Below, in pieces: positions 25,501-38,093 of a stretch of 64,000 bases of DNA. This DNA is from Rostratula benghalensis (taxonomy: Eukaryota > Chordata > Aves > Charadriiformes > Rostratulidae). The stretch spans positions 474,263 through 538,262 of the forward strand of contig VXAI01000097.1 in the NCBI GenBank assembly GCA_013399305.1, in the 5' to 3' direction. Position 1 is the first letter of the stretch. Every line of letters starts with the position of its first letter. A program made the translations under genes and the position numbers. The notes beneath the pieces are model-generated. The model saw only the letters and a list, made by a program, of their open reading frames with translations, ran no database searches and was not told the DNA's origin.

Positions 25501-26463
25501 AGATCTCTTTCGTACTTCTATCACTGCCTGTCGCTTTCTAAATGATGATGTAGTAGTACAAAATACAAAAAAGCAAAATGATCAAAGCTTACCAGCTAGT
25601 ACCACAAATACTGCCTAACAAGACTATTAATATTTTTAAAGTTCATCTTAGACAGAAAATTCCTTTTCCTGTCATCTCTGCTGGTTTTTCTCTCACAATA
25701 TTTAACTACTGCAAGTAACTGCTAACCTAGCTTGTGAGTTTTAGGCTGCAAAATCATATACTATTTTAATTATGGGCAGCAGGATGCTAGCTGCTCTTGT
25801 TAGAGGACAAAGACATAGCTTCTTTCTATTCGGCAAAATGTTTGTCCTCCCTACTTGCATTTATACCTGCACTAAGATTTTACCGGTTGTTTTTCATCTG
25901 GGCAGGTCTTACACTTGGATGGTGGGTTTGTAAAAGCACTGCAAGGTCCTAACAAGGAGGAAACACACAGTTTAGACATGCTAGCCATTCTGTAGTCATG
26001 TTAGGATATCTTGCCTCTGTGAGACCTCTATTAGAAAAACCTGAAAACCAGTACTATGTTGTTCAGGTGGTACTTGCCCTCTAATGGAAAATGCTTTATT
26101 GATCTTCTGTGACTGTAGTCATAGAGAGACCCCTTCTGCCATGCCATGTATCATCAAGTCAGGTGCAATATTTCCTCTCTGGCCATGGGTATTCTCCCAT
26201 TCTGGTGCCATATTCCTAGGCATGTGAGAGAAAACATTGTATTTTTATCCAGCTGGACATTAATGCATATGTAGCATTGTTCAGAAACCAGAGACAGGTC
26301 AGATAATGCTACAGTCAGGCAACTAATGAAGTCTGCTTTAGCTAAGGATTGATGACACTACTTAATGCTTACGGAGCTGCAGAAACTCCCCTTCAGTGAA
26401 GCAAACATTAATTACGTCCATTAGCTCCAACATGAGGCAATGCTTCTTTAGAATACATCATGT
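22501..26463. other. Very AT-rich unique DNA, no repeats seen
   Basis: Nearly 4 kb have no recognisable transposon, simple repeat or gene. Long AT-rich stretches are interspersed with ordinary sequence. A lack of insertions can reflect constraint, but I cannot show conservation from one sequence. Confidence 0.5.
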
Positions 26464-26589
26464 CCCTGTGATTAAGATACCTGCCTGAGAGGTAAAGAGG
26501 AATGACCTCAAATTCACTTTCTTTCTGCTTCAGGCCAAAGATTTGAACTTTCATCCCCTAACTCACAGGTGAAGCTTTTACACACAGGG
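26464..26589. repeat. Old palindromic interspersed repeat (tRNA-like arms)
   Basis: This is an imperfect inverted repeat of about 126 bp: CCCTGTG at 26464-26470 pairs with CACAGGG at 26583-26589. The arms stay alignable inward (ACCTG, GAG, GAA, TCAAAT blocks) to a centre near 26526. The right arm reads GATTTGAAC, then CATCCCCTAACTCACAGGTGA. This resembles an ancient amniote element that carries GATTTGAACCTGGGTCTCCC in turtles, crocodiles and birds. The family name is not certain. A related half-copy is at 43891-43960. Confidence 0.5.
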
Positions 26590-28008
26590 TCTCAGGTTTT
26601 CTTCTGCAGAGCTCTCTTTCACTGGAGCTACTCCAATTTTTATAAAATACTTTAGTAGTCCTACACAAATGAAATAATGAAATGGCTCTATCTTTTGATA
26701 GTTAGGATGTTTACTATAAGACCTAGTCACTTTTTGGATAGCTTCATCTGGATGGCTGCTACTCTGGACCAATTCTCCTCTCAGCTCTTATAGTTCCTTA
26801 TCAATCAAATTCACCAGCTGTCAGACCCAGAGAATATACAAACACCCATCAGATACCAAAGGACATCAGGATGTGAGATACCAGTCCCTGTTATCCAATG
26901 GAGGTGGAGAATTTTTTTCCCAACACAAAACTGAAGGAAACTAGCCATTTTTTTTTTTTCCCCCTGATCAGTAATGCTCAAGAAAACATCCAAAAAGGCA
27001 GGTTCAAATCCAGTTATTTGTGGAAGAAAATGGCTACCATAGCCAAGTGAATGTCCTTAATGTTATCTGTTCAGAGAAAAGGAGAGGAGGAAAGGTCCAT
27101 TTATCACTTCATGGAAAGGCAAGCCTTAGTTATCTTTGTCTTGCTGTTTGCAAATGACTCGAAATATTTTGTGTCTCATGGAAAAATATATGTAGGTAAA
27201 ACTTTTTTTGTAGTTTCTCATTTCAGCAAGGGGAAAAAAACCCCAACAAATCACCAGTGAAATGAAATATTTTTTTTTTATTATTACTTTCACTGACTGA
27301 TGCCTGTAGTGAAAGCCAACTGATAATTCATTTTTTGTGACTATATGCTAGACCTAAATGAAGTGGAAACTAAACCATTTTTGGAGCAAAAATTAAAACT
27401 GATCATTTCCCTTTCAGTGTTAAGTAAAAAATGTCTTTGGATCAATCTTTGTGCTTCATGTATAATCCATTAGACAGAGATCATTTGCTTTCCTTTGCTA
27501 ATGCTAAAACTAAGTATAGTTTTCATAAAAGTTAGGCATCATGTGGAACTTTTCTTAGTTTGCTCATATTGTGGATCTAACAGCCTAGAAATAATGTCAT
27601 GATCACCTATCTGGAAAAATATAATCTTAGTTCAGTTTATACTTCTTACTTTCACAGTATACTGACTTATATAGGTTCTTTCTTAATTGGTTGTAAGCCA
27701 AGATATTAAAATACATTTTTAAGGTCATTTCTTCTAACACTGAGAACAAGTTGATTAATCAAGATTTATATCACTCTTATCCTGTGTTTGCCATCTGGTT
27801 TTGTATTCTTTGTTTGCTTAATTGGTTTCTTGATGCAAGACCACTGTTCAGACTTCTAGGGAGGGGAAAACTCATAGCACTGAGTGTATTAAAACAGAGA
27901 TTGCTATGGACCTTTCCAGGAATTCTTTTCTGTTGACACGGGCACATACTATAGCAGGCTTTCAATTATTGTTTTAAATTAGTGTTAGTATGAAAAGGAA
28001 ATTATTAA
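26590..28008. other. Noncoding DNA, no feature seen
   Basis: Short open frames only. There are T runs at about 26949-26960 and 27270-27280. No gene or mobile element is recognised. Confidence 0.55.
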
Positions 28009-28135
28009 ATTACTTCCGTCTCTGCTTTGTGCCACGGTCATTTGAAGTATCAAGCAGATGAAAGGCTTTTCCAGGTTCAGCCCAAAAGCTGTCTTAGCTT
28101 GAGACACACCAGGACTTAGAAGAAAGTCATGTTAG
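28009..28135 (+). repeat. Dispersed ~125-bp repeat, copy 1
   Basis: The sequence from ATTACTTC through GCTTTGTGCCAC and a 38-base block beginning CTTAGCTTGAGACACACC and ending in AAAGTCAT recurs in the same orientation at 30660-30783. The last ~40 bp are nearly identical; the middle differs by small indels. Sequence outside these limits is not shared. I do not recognise the family. Confidence 0.88.
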
Positions 28136-29354
28136 AAATCCAAGATCTAATTTTCTTTGCTCCTGCCTCATCAGCTCTCTGTTGCACTTTAACTGTAAAA
28201 TAAATGTGGTTAGCAGTCCTTTAAAAAAAAATGTGTAGTTTATGAATCAAAACTTGTACAAGAGCTCTTGCTCATACTTTCTACCATTAGTCGATCTCCA
28301 CTACAGAAAATTTTGCTAGAAAAGTCTGTGGAAACCTTCTGTATTACTAGAAATGCAGTTTCTAGTGATGGAAGATGCTTTGCAACTTCACTGTTGTAAA
28401 CTTAAAACAGTATTTTCCTTAATGAAATTAATGTGAATGTCTTGTTACATAAAAGAAGGAGGAGTTTCAGGAAACAAATACCTCTGCAGCACAGCTGCTT
28501 CAAAGAATGATATTTACTACTACAATTTCAGAGTTCTAACGTATCCCTGCTAAAACACCCTGTTTTCTCCACATAGGAAATAGAAGGTGAAAAGCCTAGG
28601 TTTTGACTAGTCAACTTGTCTGTCTTTTCTATACATCACCTAGCCAGAAAGGAAGGAATATTAAGTATATGTTCTTTCCGTCATCACGTGTAGCTGACTG
28701 TGGAGTCAGAAAGCTTTAACACAGACAGACAAAAAAACCAACCCATGCCTAATGTTCAATTGGAAGACTGTCAGTGACAGTTAAGATCAATTCCACAGCT
28801 TGTACCAATTCTCCCAGGCCTTATTTAGGATTCTATTTTTTTAATAAATAATTTAAATAAAATTATTTTGTGCAATAAGTCAGAAAATATGATGGAGCAT
28901 ACGGTCTTCCAACAGTGTGTCAAAGTAATACAGCTAAGCATCATTGACCATGTCAAGGAAAATGTATGTGCAAAATCGGTGGAAAAAACCACAAGGAGTC
29001 TGCCATGCAAAATGGGAGATCTAGTTGGTAAATATGAGAGTTCAGAGATATGCTTACATGGAGCACATAGTTTGCAGAAAAGGGGATATAACACGATGAT
29101 TGACAGTTTGAATTTTTGTAATCTGTTAATATTTTGCATAAACTGTATATTCCCCAATATTTATAAGTGCAGTTTCTCCCAAAGGGTTTTATTTGTTTTC
29201 AGTAATTCAAGTATTCTCAGATAAATCCTTATAATGAACATTATGTGGTTAAATGTTGTGAATTTCATGAAAGAGGAGAAAAGGTTTGAGATCACATGTG
29301 GAATTGTTTCTCAATTAAAAAGAATTAAGTAAGTAATCTGTACATGTAGAGTAG
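28136..29354. other. Noncoding DNA; long overlapping chance ORFs
   Basis: A 118-codon plus-strand frame (28868-29224) and a 110-codon minus-strand frame (28825-29157) overlap almost completely. Neither shows a domain. I treat both as chance and list them as a finding because the plus frame has a balanced amino-acid composition. Confidence 0.45.
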
Positions 29355-30088
29355 TGTCGCAGTTTCAGTCAAATTTACCAAAGCCAGACTGACAGATGGC
29401 CCTTCCTCCCCCCTAAAAAAAAGAAAAAGGAGAGGAAGAGGATAAGAAGATTTACGAGTTTAGAATGAACTAAACTATTTTAATGAAGTATTAATACTAA
29501 AATTAAAATAAAAATAAAATAGTGAAATAGATACAATATATACAAAACCGTATCAAGCTCTGAGGACGACGATCACGTCACCAGCAAGAATCAGGAAAAG
29601 TCCCAGACTGGACTCAGTGATCAACAGGAGATGGCTTCCAGATCTGGAGTCAGGAATGCTCAGATCAGGGTCAAAGGCAGATGAACAGACAGCATCCTCC
29701 TCAGACGTCGGCCATTGAAGAAAGAGAGTTGACCCTTTGTTCCCTCAGCTTTTATACCGAGCATGATGTGGATGGGATGGAATACCCTGTTGGGTCAATT
29801 TTGGGTCACCTGTCCTGTCCATTCCTCTCTACAGATGTGACCACTCTTTGCTTTTCCACTTCTGACCCATAACGAAGTTACCTGACCTTGGTTGTTCTAG
29901 CAATAAGTATAAGCAAGGGCCTCTCTGCACACCATTCCTTGGTATAATCAGGTCACTGTTCACTGTGAGAGTGAACAGCTTTCTAAACAATATGCTGTTA
30001 GTTTCAGAGTTTAGTCAGCCAGAAGAGGCCCAGCCAAAAAAGTAATAGTAAAACAGAAAATTGGTTCAATTTACCTCAAAACAGGACA
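29355..30088 (-). mobile_element. Solo LTR, avian endogenous retrovirus (ERVK-like), minus strand
   Basis: On the minus strand this ~734-bp element begins TGTCCTGTTTTGAGG and ends CTGAAACTGCGACA, so the termini are TG...CA. It contains GACCCAAAATTGACCCAAC and CCATCCCATCCACATC blocks that I associate with an avian ERVK-type LTR group. A TATA box (GGTATAAAAGC, plus-strand 29749-29758) follows, then a very AT-rich U5-like part at 29455-29545. No internal retroviral gene, primer binding site or second LTR is present, so it is solo. No clear 6-bp target duplication is visible (flanks GAGTAG and ACTTGA). It differs from the LTRs at 14.9 and 41.7 kb. Confidence 0.78.
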
Positions 30089-30659
30089 ACTTGACTCAGG
30101 AACTAACCAGATGACTTTTTCATATGTAAGAGATTTTTTATCTCTAACTTTCTGCTTTTTTTTTTGTCCTTACAAGTAGTATAGACAAGGGATGTTGGTA
30201 TGCAACAAGGACATAATAATAATAACAACCTTCTTTTTACTGCCAAAGTTATAAAAGCAGTAAAATAGACTTATAAAAAATAATTTTGCACTCCAATTTA
30301 AATAAGCTGCTGGGACATTGCATACTCTATTTTCAAGCCCTTTTGTCAAGAAAAAGCTTTCCAAATTAATACAGATGTAGAGTACAGTATTTCAAAAGAC
30401 AGCAAAAATTAAAATAAATAAACTTTAAAAAAAAAAAGAAAAAAAACGCCACGAACGTTCAGCAATTTATTATTTAAATTCCATAATCCTAAAAAGATAA
30501 AAAAGATAAACACACTATCTAGTATGTGAAAATAATGTTAACATGCAAAACAGGAGGAAATGTTATGAAAGAGTGTAGCCAGGCACTAGAAAGGATGGAG
30601 ATTCATTGCATAGTACTCATGTTGAGTTTGGGCAGGCAAGTCTCAAGTGGATTTCAAAG
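30089..30659. other. Noncoding DNA with A-rich runs
   Basis: An A-rich run at about 30426-30448 and AT-rich DNA; no element recognised. Confidence 0.55.
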
Positions 30660-30783
30660 ATTACTTCATTCCCTGCTTTGTGCCACAGCCATTTGATCTG
30701 AAGTGATAAACAGTAGAAAGGCTCTTGCAGGTTCAGCTGACTTAGCTTGAGACACACCAGGACTTAGAAGAAAGTCATATTAG
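30660..30783 (+). repeat. Dispersed ~125-bp repeat, copy 2
   Basis: Direct repeat of 28009-28135, starting about 2.65 kb downstream. It shares ATTACTTC, CCTGCTTTGTGCCACAG and the near-identical stretch through CTTAGCTTGAGACACACC to AAAGTCAT. Small indels lie in the middle (for example around 30688-30700 and 30735). Confidence 0.88.
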
Positions 30784-32860
30784 CACACACATCTTCAAGA
30801 AGGCTGTTTTTTCTATATACACTGCAAAACCATTTAAAATGCACAGACATGACTGTGACAGAAAGCAAAAACCTTCATACCTTTTTCATTTTATAATATG
30901 AGTTTATGGGAAGGAGTTGATCATTACTTTGAATAGTTAAAGAATTCACTCAAGAATGAGACCAGTGTCCAGAAAATGTCCAGTTCCTGACACGAATCTT
31001 TTCTGAACACCTACTGCAAATTGTGACTGAACACAGAGAGAAGAGGGAAGCATGTGAGTATGAAGACCTCAACTAAGACCCCTATATCATAGTTCAGACA
31101 TCTTTTTCTATTGTAGTTTTGTGAAGATGGGATACTTGAGATTTGACTTTGATTAGGCTCATTTCCTCAAAAACTCATTCTACATTTGAACTTCTTGACC
31201 AAGTTTACTTCTACTCAAGTTGTTACTGAGTCCAGGAAGCTGCAAAAAGTTGTTAAAAAATAACTTTATGAAACTGCATTTTATTCATCCAATAAGAATT
31301 CTCCTTATTTCATTAAAAATATTTTGTCTTTTGATAGTCTGTGATTCTGTGAATGATGATGTTCCCTCAACAATAAAAAGAACTAAAAAGATACTCTCAT
31401 CTTGTCACAGGTTCCAGGATTTTTTTAAATCTATGCTAATTGTATGGTGAGGTCTGTTATGAGGAGATAAAAAATGCAAAGCCAAAGGAAAGCAAGTGAG
31501 CTTTTAATTTTACTTGAGAGACTGAAAAGGTGGTGACATTCCTGTCAGGTTTGTGAAGGGAATTCTTCACTGAAAGTGATAAGTGGCTGAATTAATAGTC
31601 ATTCAGTATCACCTGTTTAGACAACACAAGAGATGATTCATCATGAATAGTTTAACTGGCACATGAGAGAAAGCATACACATTTACAGTCCAGTTCTATG
31701 CAGCTTGATTATTCTAAATTTTTAGTGATATTAAGGAAATTTCTGCCACAGTAAGAATTGCAGAAAGGAAATTTTGGGATTTTTTTTCTTCCTTCCAAAG
31801 TTCTGTGAATACTGTTTACAAAAGTATACACTCGTCATCAAACTGTGACAGAATACAGGTTTTCTATTTAATTCCTTGAAAAGTGCCTTGGAACACTGCA
31901 GTCATTGTCTCACCTAAACATACTGGAGATGGATCAATCAGTTGGTCATCAAGTCACTCTATTTTGCCCTTAAATTTTGTTGGCAGAGAAAAAAAATGAA
32001 CAACAGTAAGAACCATTATCTAGCTCAGTGTTTTAAAATGTATCCTAAGCAGCTGGTGCAGCTTGTGGATTAACTTGCTGCAATAGTAGTTCTAAGGAAA
32101 AAGAGACTTAAGTAATTATAGAAGCTAAAATCATGCCTAAAAAGAAAAGTAAATAAAACCAGAGATGGTCCAACTCCTTCCATTCTAATTATTTTTAATT
32201 TCTTCAACTTTAAAAACATCAGAGTGAGAGAATAACTTAAGAGGTGAATCAGGGCAAATAGTGGCAGTGGATTATGAAATGAAGTAGAATATATTTGATT
32301 TTAAAAGACGCATATTTTAAAAGCATTTTAATGTAGGCAGTACCACTGGGTCATAGGAAAGCCAGGTTACGACTTCCACTGAGAACTTGTAAGGAGAAAA
32401 GGTAGTTGTGCAAATATTTTATAATACTGATCATGCAATTCATTTCAGTACATAATTTAATGATAGTCTGTCTACCAGTGTGGTTTTTTGTTGGGATTTT
32501 TTTAAGTGCATGCAACTCAGGCGGTGGTGTAGACTTCCATTTCTTATGAGATTCACTGTGGCACAAAATAATCAGGGAACGTAGATTCTAAGCTAGTGTG
32601 AGGAAAATACTAAGAGTTTTTGTTCTTTTTTTTTTTTTTTTATTCCATTTACCAGTGAAAAATACAGTCACAGCTCTTCTCCATGTAACCTCTGATAGTG
32701 AGTAAAACAATTTTTGCTTTCACATAGGTGGAAAGAAGGGGAGGAAGACAGGCTCTCTGTGCCTTTTGCTATACTTTGTTAGTAAATTAGTGGCCTGCAT
32801 TCTCTACTTAGTATCTGCAGCACCAACCTTGAAGGACTTGCAAGAGATGGGAAATAGCGT

Positions 32861-32863
<3 letters not shown>
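30784..32863. other. Noncoding DNA, no feature seen
   Basis: Unique AT-rich sequence with a T-rich run at about 32628-32641. No gene or mobile element is recognised. Confidence 0.55.

Positions 32864-32892
<29 letters not shown>
32864..32892 (+). repeat. Poly(A) tract, 29 A
   Basis: An uninterrupted run of 29 A follows GGGAAATAGCGTGGT. The preceding ~100 bp do not resemble a known SINE, CR1 or gene, so a retrocopy origin cannot be shown. Confidence 0.92.
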
Positions 32893-32894
<2 letters not shown>

Positions 32895-35800
32895 AGTACT
32901 GATGCATTGGTTTTGCAGAAGTTGGGGGAGAGAAAGCAGTAGGGGAGAGGAAAGAAGTATTAATCAGCTTTTAAAGGCAAATTCATTTCTACTCCCTCTT
33001 TTAATATAAAGGCCCAGTTTATGCATATTCAGCTTGTTTATTGAGACATAGAACTTATTTTTGGTTGCCTGGTTAAATTCTATTTATCTCTACAAGATTC
33101 CACTTACAGCTCCACAGTCTCATTTGTGTTAATCCTTTTGTGTAGTGTTTTGTTTGGGGTATTTTTTAGTTGGGTTTTTTTTGACAAAGAGGTGGGGTTT
33201 TTTTCTATTTATGTGGGTTTGTGGGATAGGTGGGTTTTTAAGCGCATTGGTCATTTGGTTGACAAAAGGATAAGGTAGTTTTTTTCTTCTCAGCCTACAG
33301 TTTGCAGTTCTCTCCTGATATTACTGCAGACCTAGGGGGATAAAACCCAGGAAAAATACATGTATAAGGTGGGTACCTTACAGATCTGTCACACCAAATC
33401 CATCTTTTCTTCCCTCAGCTCCACAGTATATGCCCACCCCACCCACACACACACATGTTACTTCAGGACCTCCTTTTGCTCTGGACTTGCAAATGTCCAG
33501 TACTCTCCTTCCTAGTAACACTTCCTCGTTCTTTCAGGACAGCTTCTTGTAGCAGTCAAGCTACAACTTCAACTCTTTCCTTCGTCTGAATGCTACTCAG
33601 GAGTTTCTTCTTCCTCTGTTGAAATGGACCATTTATCTATTACCCTCACCCCCAAATCATCTGATATATATCCCCAAGGTTAAGCCTTATTGTTTCCAAT
33701 TTCATCTGTTCAGTCACACTAGCTCTTTTCACCTCATCTGTACTTCTGATTCTTTATCACTGACACAAGTGGCCAAAATGGAGCTTCATTGTTCGCAGGC
33801 AGGAACCACAGAGAAACAGCTCCCCCAAATGGTACAATAAACCTGAAAAATACATGCTCACACACTCAATGTACATACTTACCTCTCTATCTGTAAACAT
33901 TAAAGCTAAAAATAAGACTTCATTTTTCAAAGCCTAATATTTTGTATGCTTATGGAGTTAGAGTAACAATTACAAATCATAATGCAATGCAAATCTCAAA
34001 CTGCACATTCTTTTAAAGTAAGAAAATTGCCACAAATGCTGAGCGTACTGCTTCTTCAGAACTGTTCATATGAAGCCAGGTGGAGAGCACAAGAGACACA
34101 ACCCACACCTTTGATTAAAAACATGCAGGAACTCTGAAGACTCTGGGGTGAAAAGTATTTCCCTGAGGAAAAAGACCTGCAATGATGCTAATCTCAGTAT
34201 CATATTGTGGGCAGGAGAGCATTTTTCAGCAAAGAAATCATACACCACGTATACAGTCCCATAACATCTAAAAACACCCCACGGAGGCTCCATATAAGAG
34301 ACAATAAAATACTTTGGAGCTCCCTGTGTGCTGCTTAGATACCTCTTTATCTTAATCAGTCAATTACTAGATTGCTTCTTTCTCTCAAGGGTTAAAATGA
34401 CAGCAAAGTCAGCTATGCTTCTTGTAAAATCTGTTTCTTGTGTGGAATTCTTTAGAGCTGCATGAGAAAGTTTTACTTGAGAAAAAGAGTTACATGCATA
34501 CTTTTACTTTTTATCACACTGTGATGTGGCTTACATACTAAAAATATGAAGAGTTTTTGTTTCAAAGACTTAATAAAGGTGTTTTTCAAGGCTAAAGATT
34601 GCATGTTTCATGACTCCTTGCTCCATTATTTTATGCTTTCTTAGATGAAAGTAAAGCTGTTAGGCCAATAAAAGAGTAAAGTCTGTTTGGACAGATATTC
34701 TGTTCCTTACTCTATTCTTTTGTTCATTGTCAGCAGAAGAAAATAGCTAATAGCCCTGAACTTTTCAACCTCTGAAGGATGAAACTATGTGGTTCATGTA
34801 ACTCTTCAGTACCTGAGTCATTCTTCTTTTCTTAGCTACCAAGGGCAGTCATTACAGCTCCTCCCCATCTCTTTCTCTGTCTTTGCTACATCTTTGTTAA
34901 ACTGTCAAGGATGTTTGAAAGCAATATAGTTCTCCTTTTTTCTAACTTCAAAGTTTGCTAGTAGATTGATAACAGACTTCTTATTGATCTCCTCTGCACC
35001 AGCACAATTCTTGCTTCTTTGTAAATACAACACAGAAAAATACAGTATAGTGACAGACAGTTAACCAATAAATACTTCTTTCACTTTTGTTATCAGGAAT
35101 GGGAAAAAGAAGTTATGTTTTTAAGTCAGGCTTTCTAAGGCAAACTTTTTAAGCAGAAAGATTGCATTTTTATATGTGCCTAAAGTCAAACATTTATTTT
35201 TTTTTTTCCAGATAGCACTGAATTCTCAGAGTTACGATACTTGCAATTTCTATTCACTTGAGTGTTTTATGCTGTTCTAGGGACCTGATCAAAAGCTAAG
35301 GATTTGCATGGGTTTGAGGGAAGGTATAAGGTAAGGTTGTCTGAATGAGTGCTCAACTTTGGATGCAGAAGCAAGTCAGAGAATTGGCTTAAAGGTGACA
35401 TTACCATGCCTTACTTTTAAGCATTTAGGTGTGAGAGAATAATTCAAAGATGAGGTAGATCCACAAGTTCTTTGTAGAATATGTCAGACAAATTAGGCAC
35501 TTGATGATAGAAACCAAAATATCTATTATCTATGCCAGCCAACAGCCATCTCCAAAGGAAGGGATTCTGGAATGCATTCCTGGACTGCAGAGCTGGGATC
35601 ATTCCATTTTCTCTGGTTTTGTCTCTCCAGCTCTCTGACACTCCCTCTTGTTTTTGTATCTCTCTCAGATCCCATTAATTTTTCACTAGCCACAAGTATT
35701 TCAATTATTTCAACAGGATAATTTCAACAGGATGGATAAAGAGCATATTGCCTTTGCCCTCAGACGTCTCTGTGCCAGTGACTTAATAGTTAGGGACTTT

Positions 35801-36440
35801 TTCTGGGAATTATTTATCATCAGTCACAAACTTTCTCAAATTTGGAAGCCTTAGAAGGAAAATCTATTACTTCCTAATTTTTCCAAACATTACATTATTA
35901 TAGAAAATATAGTAACTCTTTTTAAGAGGTATTTCTTGTTTATATTTACTTGCATTACCATAAAAATTTACACTTGACCGTCAGATCAAATGTCTGTATT
36001 GCTGTATCTGTTAAGGATCACTAGCAGGCTGAGCTGACATGAGACTCCAACTCTTAAATGCAAAGCCATTTTAAGTGGGATTCATTTCAGACTTACCCCA
36101 TTTGTAAAGTGCTAGCCTTCTCTTCCTGTCCAGCCTTCATCAAGTGACAGTATGGTTCACATGCACTGTTCTCCTGTATAAATTTGCATAAAGCATGATT
36201 TTCAACATACAAGGTTGTATGGACCATAATTTTGCCTTTTTTGAACCCTACTAATGAGGATTTTTGTTTCAAAAAAAAAATCTTTTGAGTAGACATTCAC
36301 GAAGGACACCTTAAGAATTGAAATTAGTCCTTATTATAAATAATTTAAATTATTTCATTATCTCATTCCCTGACAATAATGTCAGAATATGTACTTGTAT
36401 GTTCTCAAGGTTATATTTTACACCAGCAAATATTACATTT
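32893..36440. other. Noncoding DNA with one G/T-rich tract
   Basis: The G/T-rich tract at 33136-33240 is listed separately. A pyrimidine-rich stretch with a short CACACACA run lies at about 33400-33460. Short open frames (33619-33840, 34066-34293, 35444-35641) have no domains. Confidence 0.55.
33136..33240 (+). repeat. G/T-rich low-complexity tract
   Basis: Repeated GGTTTTTT/TGTTTGGGG-like units, interrupted by short mixed sequence. Same strand bias as the tracts at 7.0, 38.0 and 45.8 kb. Confidence 0.8.
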
Positions 36441-37065
36441 TCACAGAATCATAGGGATTGATAGGGGTTGGAATGGACCTTTGGAGATCATCTAGTCCAA
36501 TCCCCCTGCCAAAGCAGGTTCACCAAGAGCAGGCTGGTCAGGAACGCATCCAGGCAGGTTTTGAATATCTCCAGAGAAGGAGGCTCCACGATAATTCTGG
36601 GCAGCCCGTTCCAGTGTTCTGTTACCCGCAGAGTAAAGAAGTTTTTCCTGATGTTGAGATGGAATTCCTGTGTTCCAGCTTGTGCCTGTTGCCTCATGTC
36701 CTGTCACCAGGCTCCACTGAGAAGAGTCTGACCATGTCCTTTTGACATCTGCCCTTTAGATATCTGTAAGCATTAATAAGATCCCCTCTGAGTCTGCTCT
36801 TCACCAGACTAAATAGACCCAGATCTCAGCCTTTCCTCAAAAGAGAGATGCCCCATTCCCTTGAGCATCTTTGTAGCCCTCAGCTGGGCTCTCTCCAGTA
36901 GTTACCTTTTCTTGGACTGAGTGGCCCAGAACTGGACACAATACTCCAAATGTGGCTTCACCAGGGCAGAGTAGAGGGGAAGGATGACTTCCCTTGACCT
37001 GCTGACCACATTCTTTTTAATGCACCCCAGTAGATCATTTGCTTTCTTGGCCACAGGGCACAAGT
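36441..37065 (-). mobile_element. CR1 LINE, 3' fragment with decayed reverse transcriptase (minus strand)
   Basis: This is the longest CR1 copy here. The plus strand starts TCACAGAATCATAGGG, the reverse complement of the CR1 tail, followed by the 3' UTR block GGTTGGAATGGACC. Read on the minus strand, the ORF2 C-terminus is recognisable in pieces: [15 protein letters not shown] (thumb region of the reverse transcriptase), [21 protein letters not shown], and near the end [20 protein letters not shown] with [15 protein letters not shown]. These lie in different frames separated by stops, so it is a pseudogene. Only the last ~190 codons are covered. The open plus-strand frames over 36458-36745 are antisense to this and not genes. 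Confidence 0.95.
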
Positions 37066-38017
37066 TTTCTTTTTATCTATCATACATAGACATTGCAAAA
37101 CAAGGAAAAGGCAATGAAACAACACAGTAGTAAAGACTAACAGTTTAAAATGGGTGCTTAAGTCTGCCTACATGGGAATCTGGGTAACTACATCCCAAGT
37201 ACCTGCCCTACCATATGCATAAAGCTTTAGTGAAATGTTCAGAGATCCCACTGAACATTCTGCCTTAAAACCTATGAGTAATAAAGATTCTGCTAAAATT
37301 CCCAAAGTGACTAGAAGATTTTCCCTACTTAAATCTTGACTGTGCAAACCAATTATCTTGTATCTACACAGAACACTTGACTACTGTGTACCTAAAATTG
37401 CACCTATCTGCACCTATGAGCTAGACAGATAATTCACACAGGTGTAAGCCATATGACTGTAGTCAGTTTGGGAAGGTAATATGTGTAAGGCAAACCCATA
37501 GAAAAAATCTACCCAGTTTGATATAATGACTATTTTCAGACCAAGAATCACATTCCATAAGGAATAGAAAAAGGAGCATCTTTTGCCCAATACTACCTTG
37601 AGGTTACTTCTGTACCGTGAACAGAAAAAATCGGCATTCAATTCCCTTTCTGGGTAGATGGAGTCTCATTCTGAAGCTCCTTTGTTCTTTGCATTTCCCC
37701 TTTGAAGTAAAATACTTCCATTATCCTGAAGGAGAGAGAAAAATTCAGAGGGAGATTAGGCTGAAACATTTTATGGAGGTGCCAGTCACTTTTCCAGTGA
37801 CAGAGTCCCGGGAGACCAGGTGTGTAACGCTGGTGATCCCGCTAGACTTTTCACAGAGCTACTCTGCTTTGTGTCCATTTGCAAATGGCTGTGCATAGTG
37901 ACCAGTGCTATTCACAAGCAATTTAGGCTCTTCAACCATTGAAAGCTCAGGCTTTAGTACAGAAGTAGTACAAAAGAGACTCAGGAAGAGACTGCTGTCT
38001 TTAAGACATTTTAAATA

Positions 38018-38093
38018 GTTTTGGGGGCATTTAGGGTTGTTTGGGGTTTTTTGTTTGGTTGGTTGATTGTTGGTTGGCTTTTTTTTTTTTTTG
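38018..38093 (+). repeat. G/T-rich low-complexity tract
   Basis: GGGGTTTTTTG and TTGGTTGG units run into a T15-type stretch. No A or C is present for most of its length. Confidence 0.85.

Noticed and set aside
27002..27012. GGTTCAAATCC, a perfect tRNA B-box-like sequence
   Set aside because: No matching A box, anticodon stem or acceptor stem can be formed in the surrounding 80 bases.
29681..29872. 63-codon plus-strand frame in the ERVK-like LTR
   Set aside because: Lies antisense inside an LTR and covers its TATA region; not a gene.
32760..32892. Poly(A) 29 as the tail of a processed pseudogene
   Set aside because: No reading frame, polyadenylation signal or known RNA sequence is visible upstream of the A run, and no target duplication was found.
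36458..36745. 95-codon plus-strand frame
   Set aside because: Antisense to the CR1 reverse transcriptase remnant, which reads on the minus strand.
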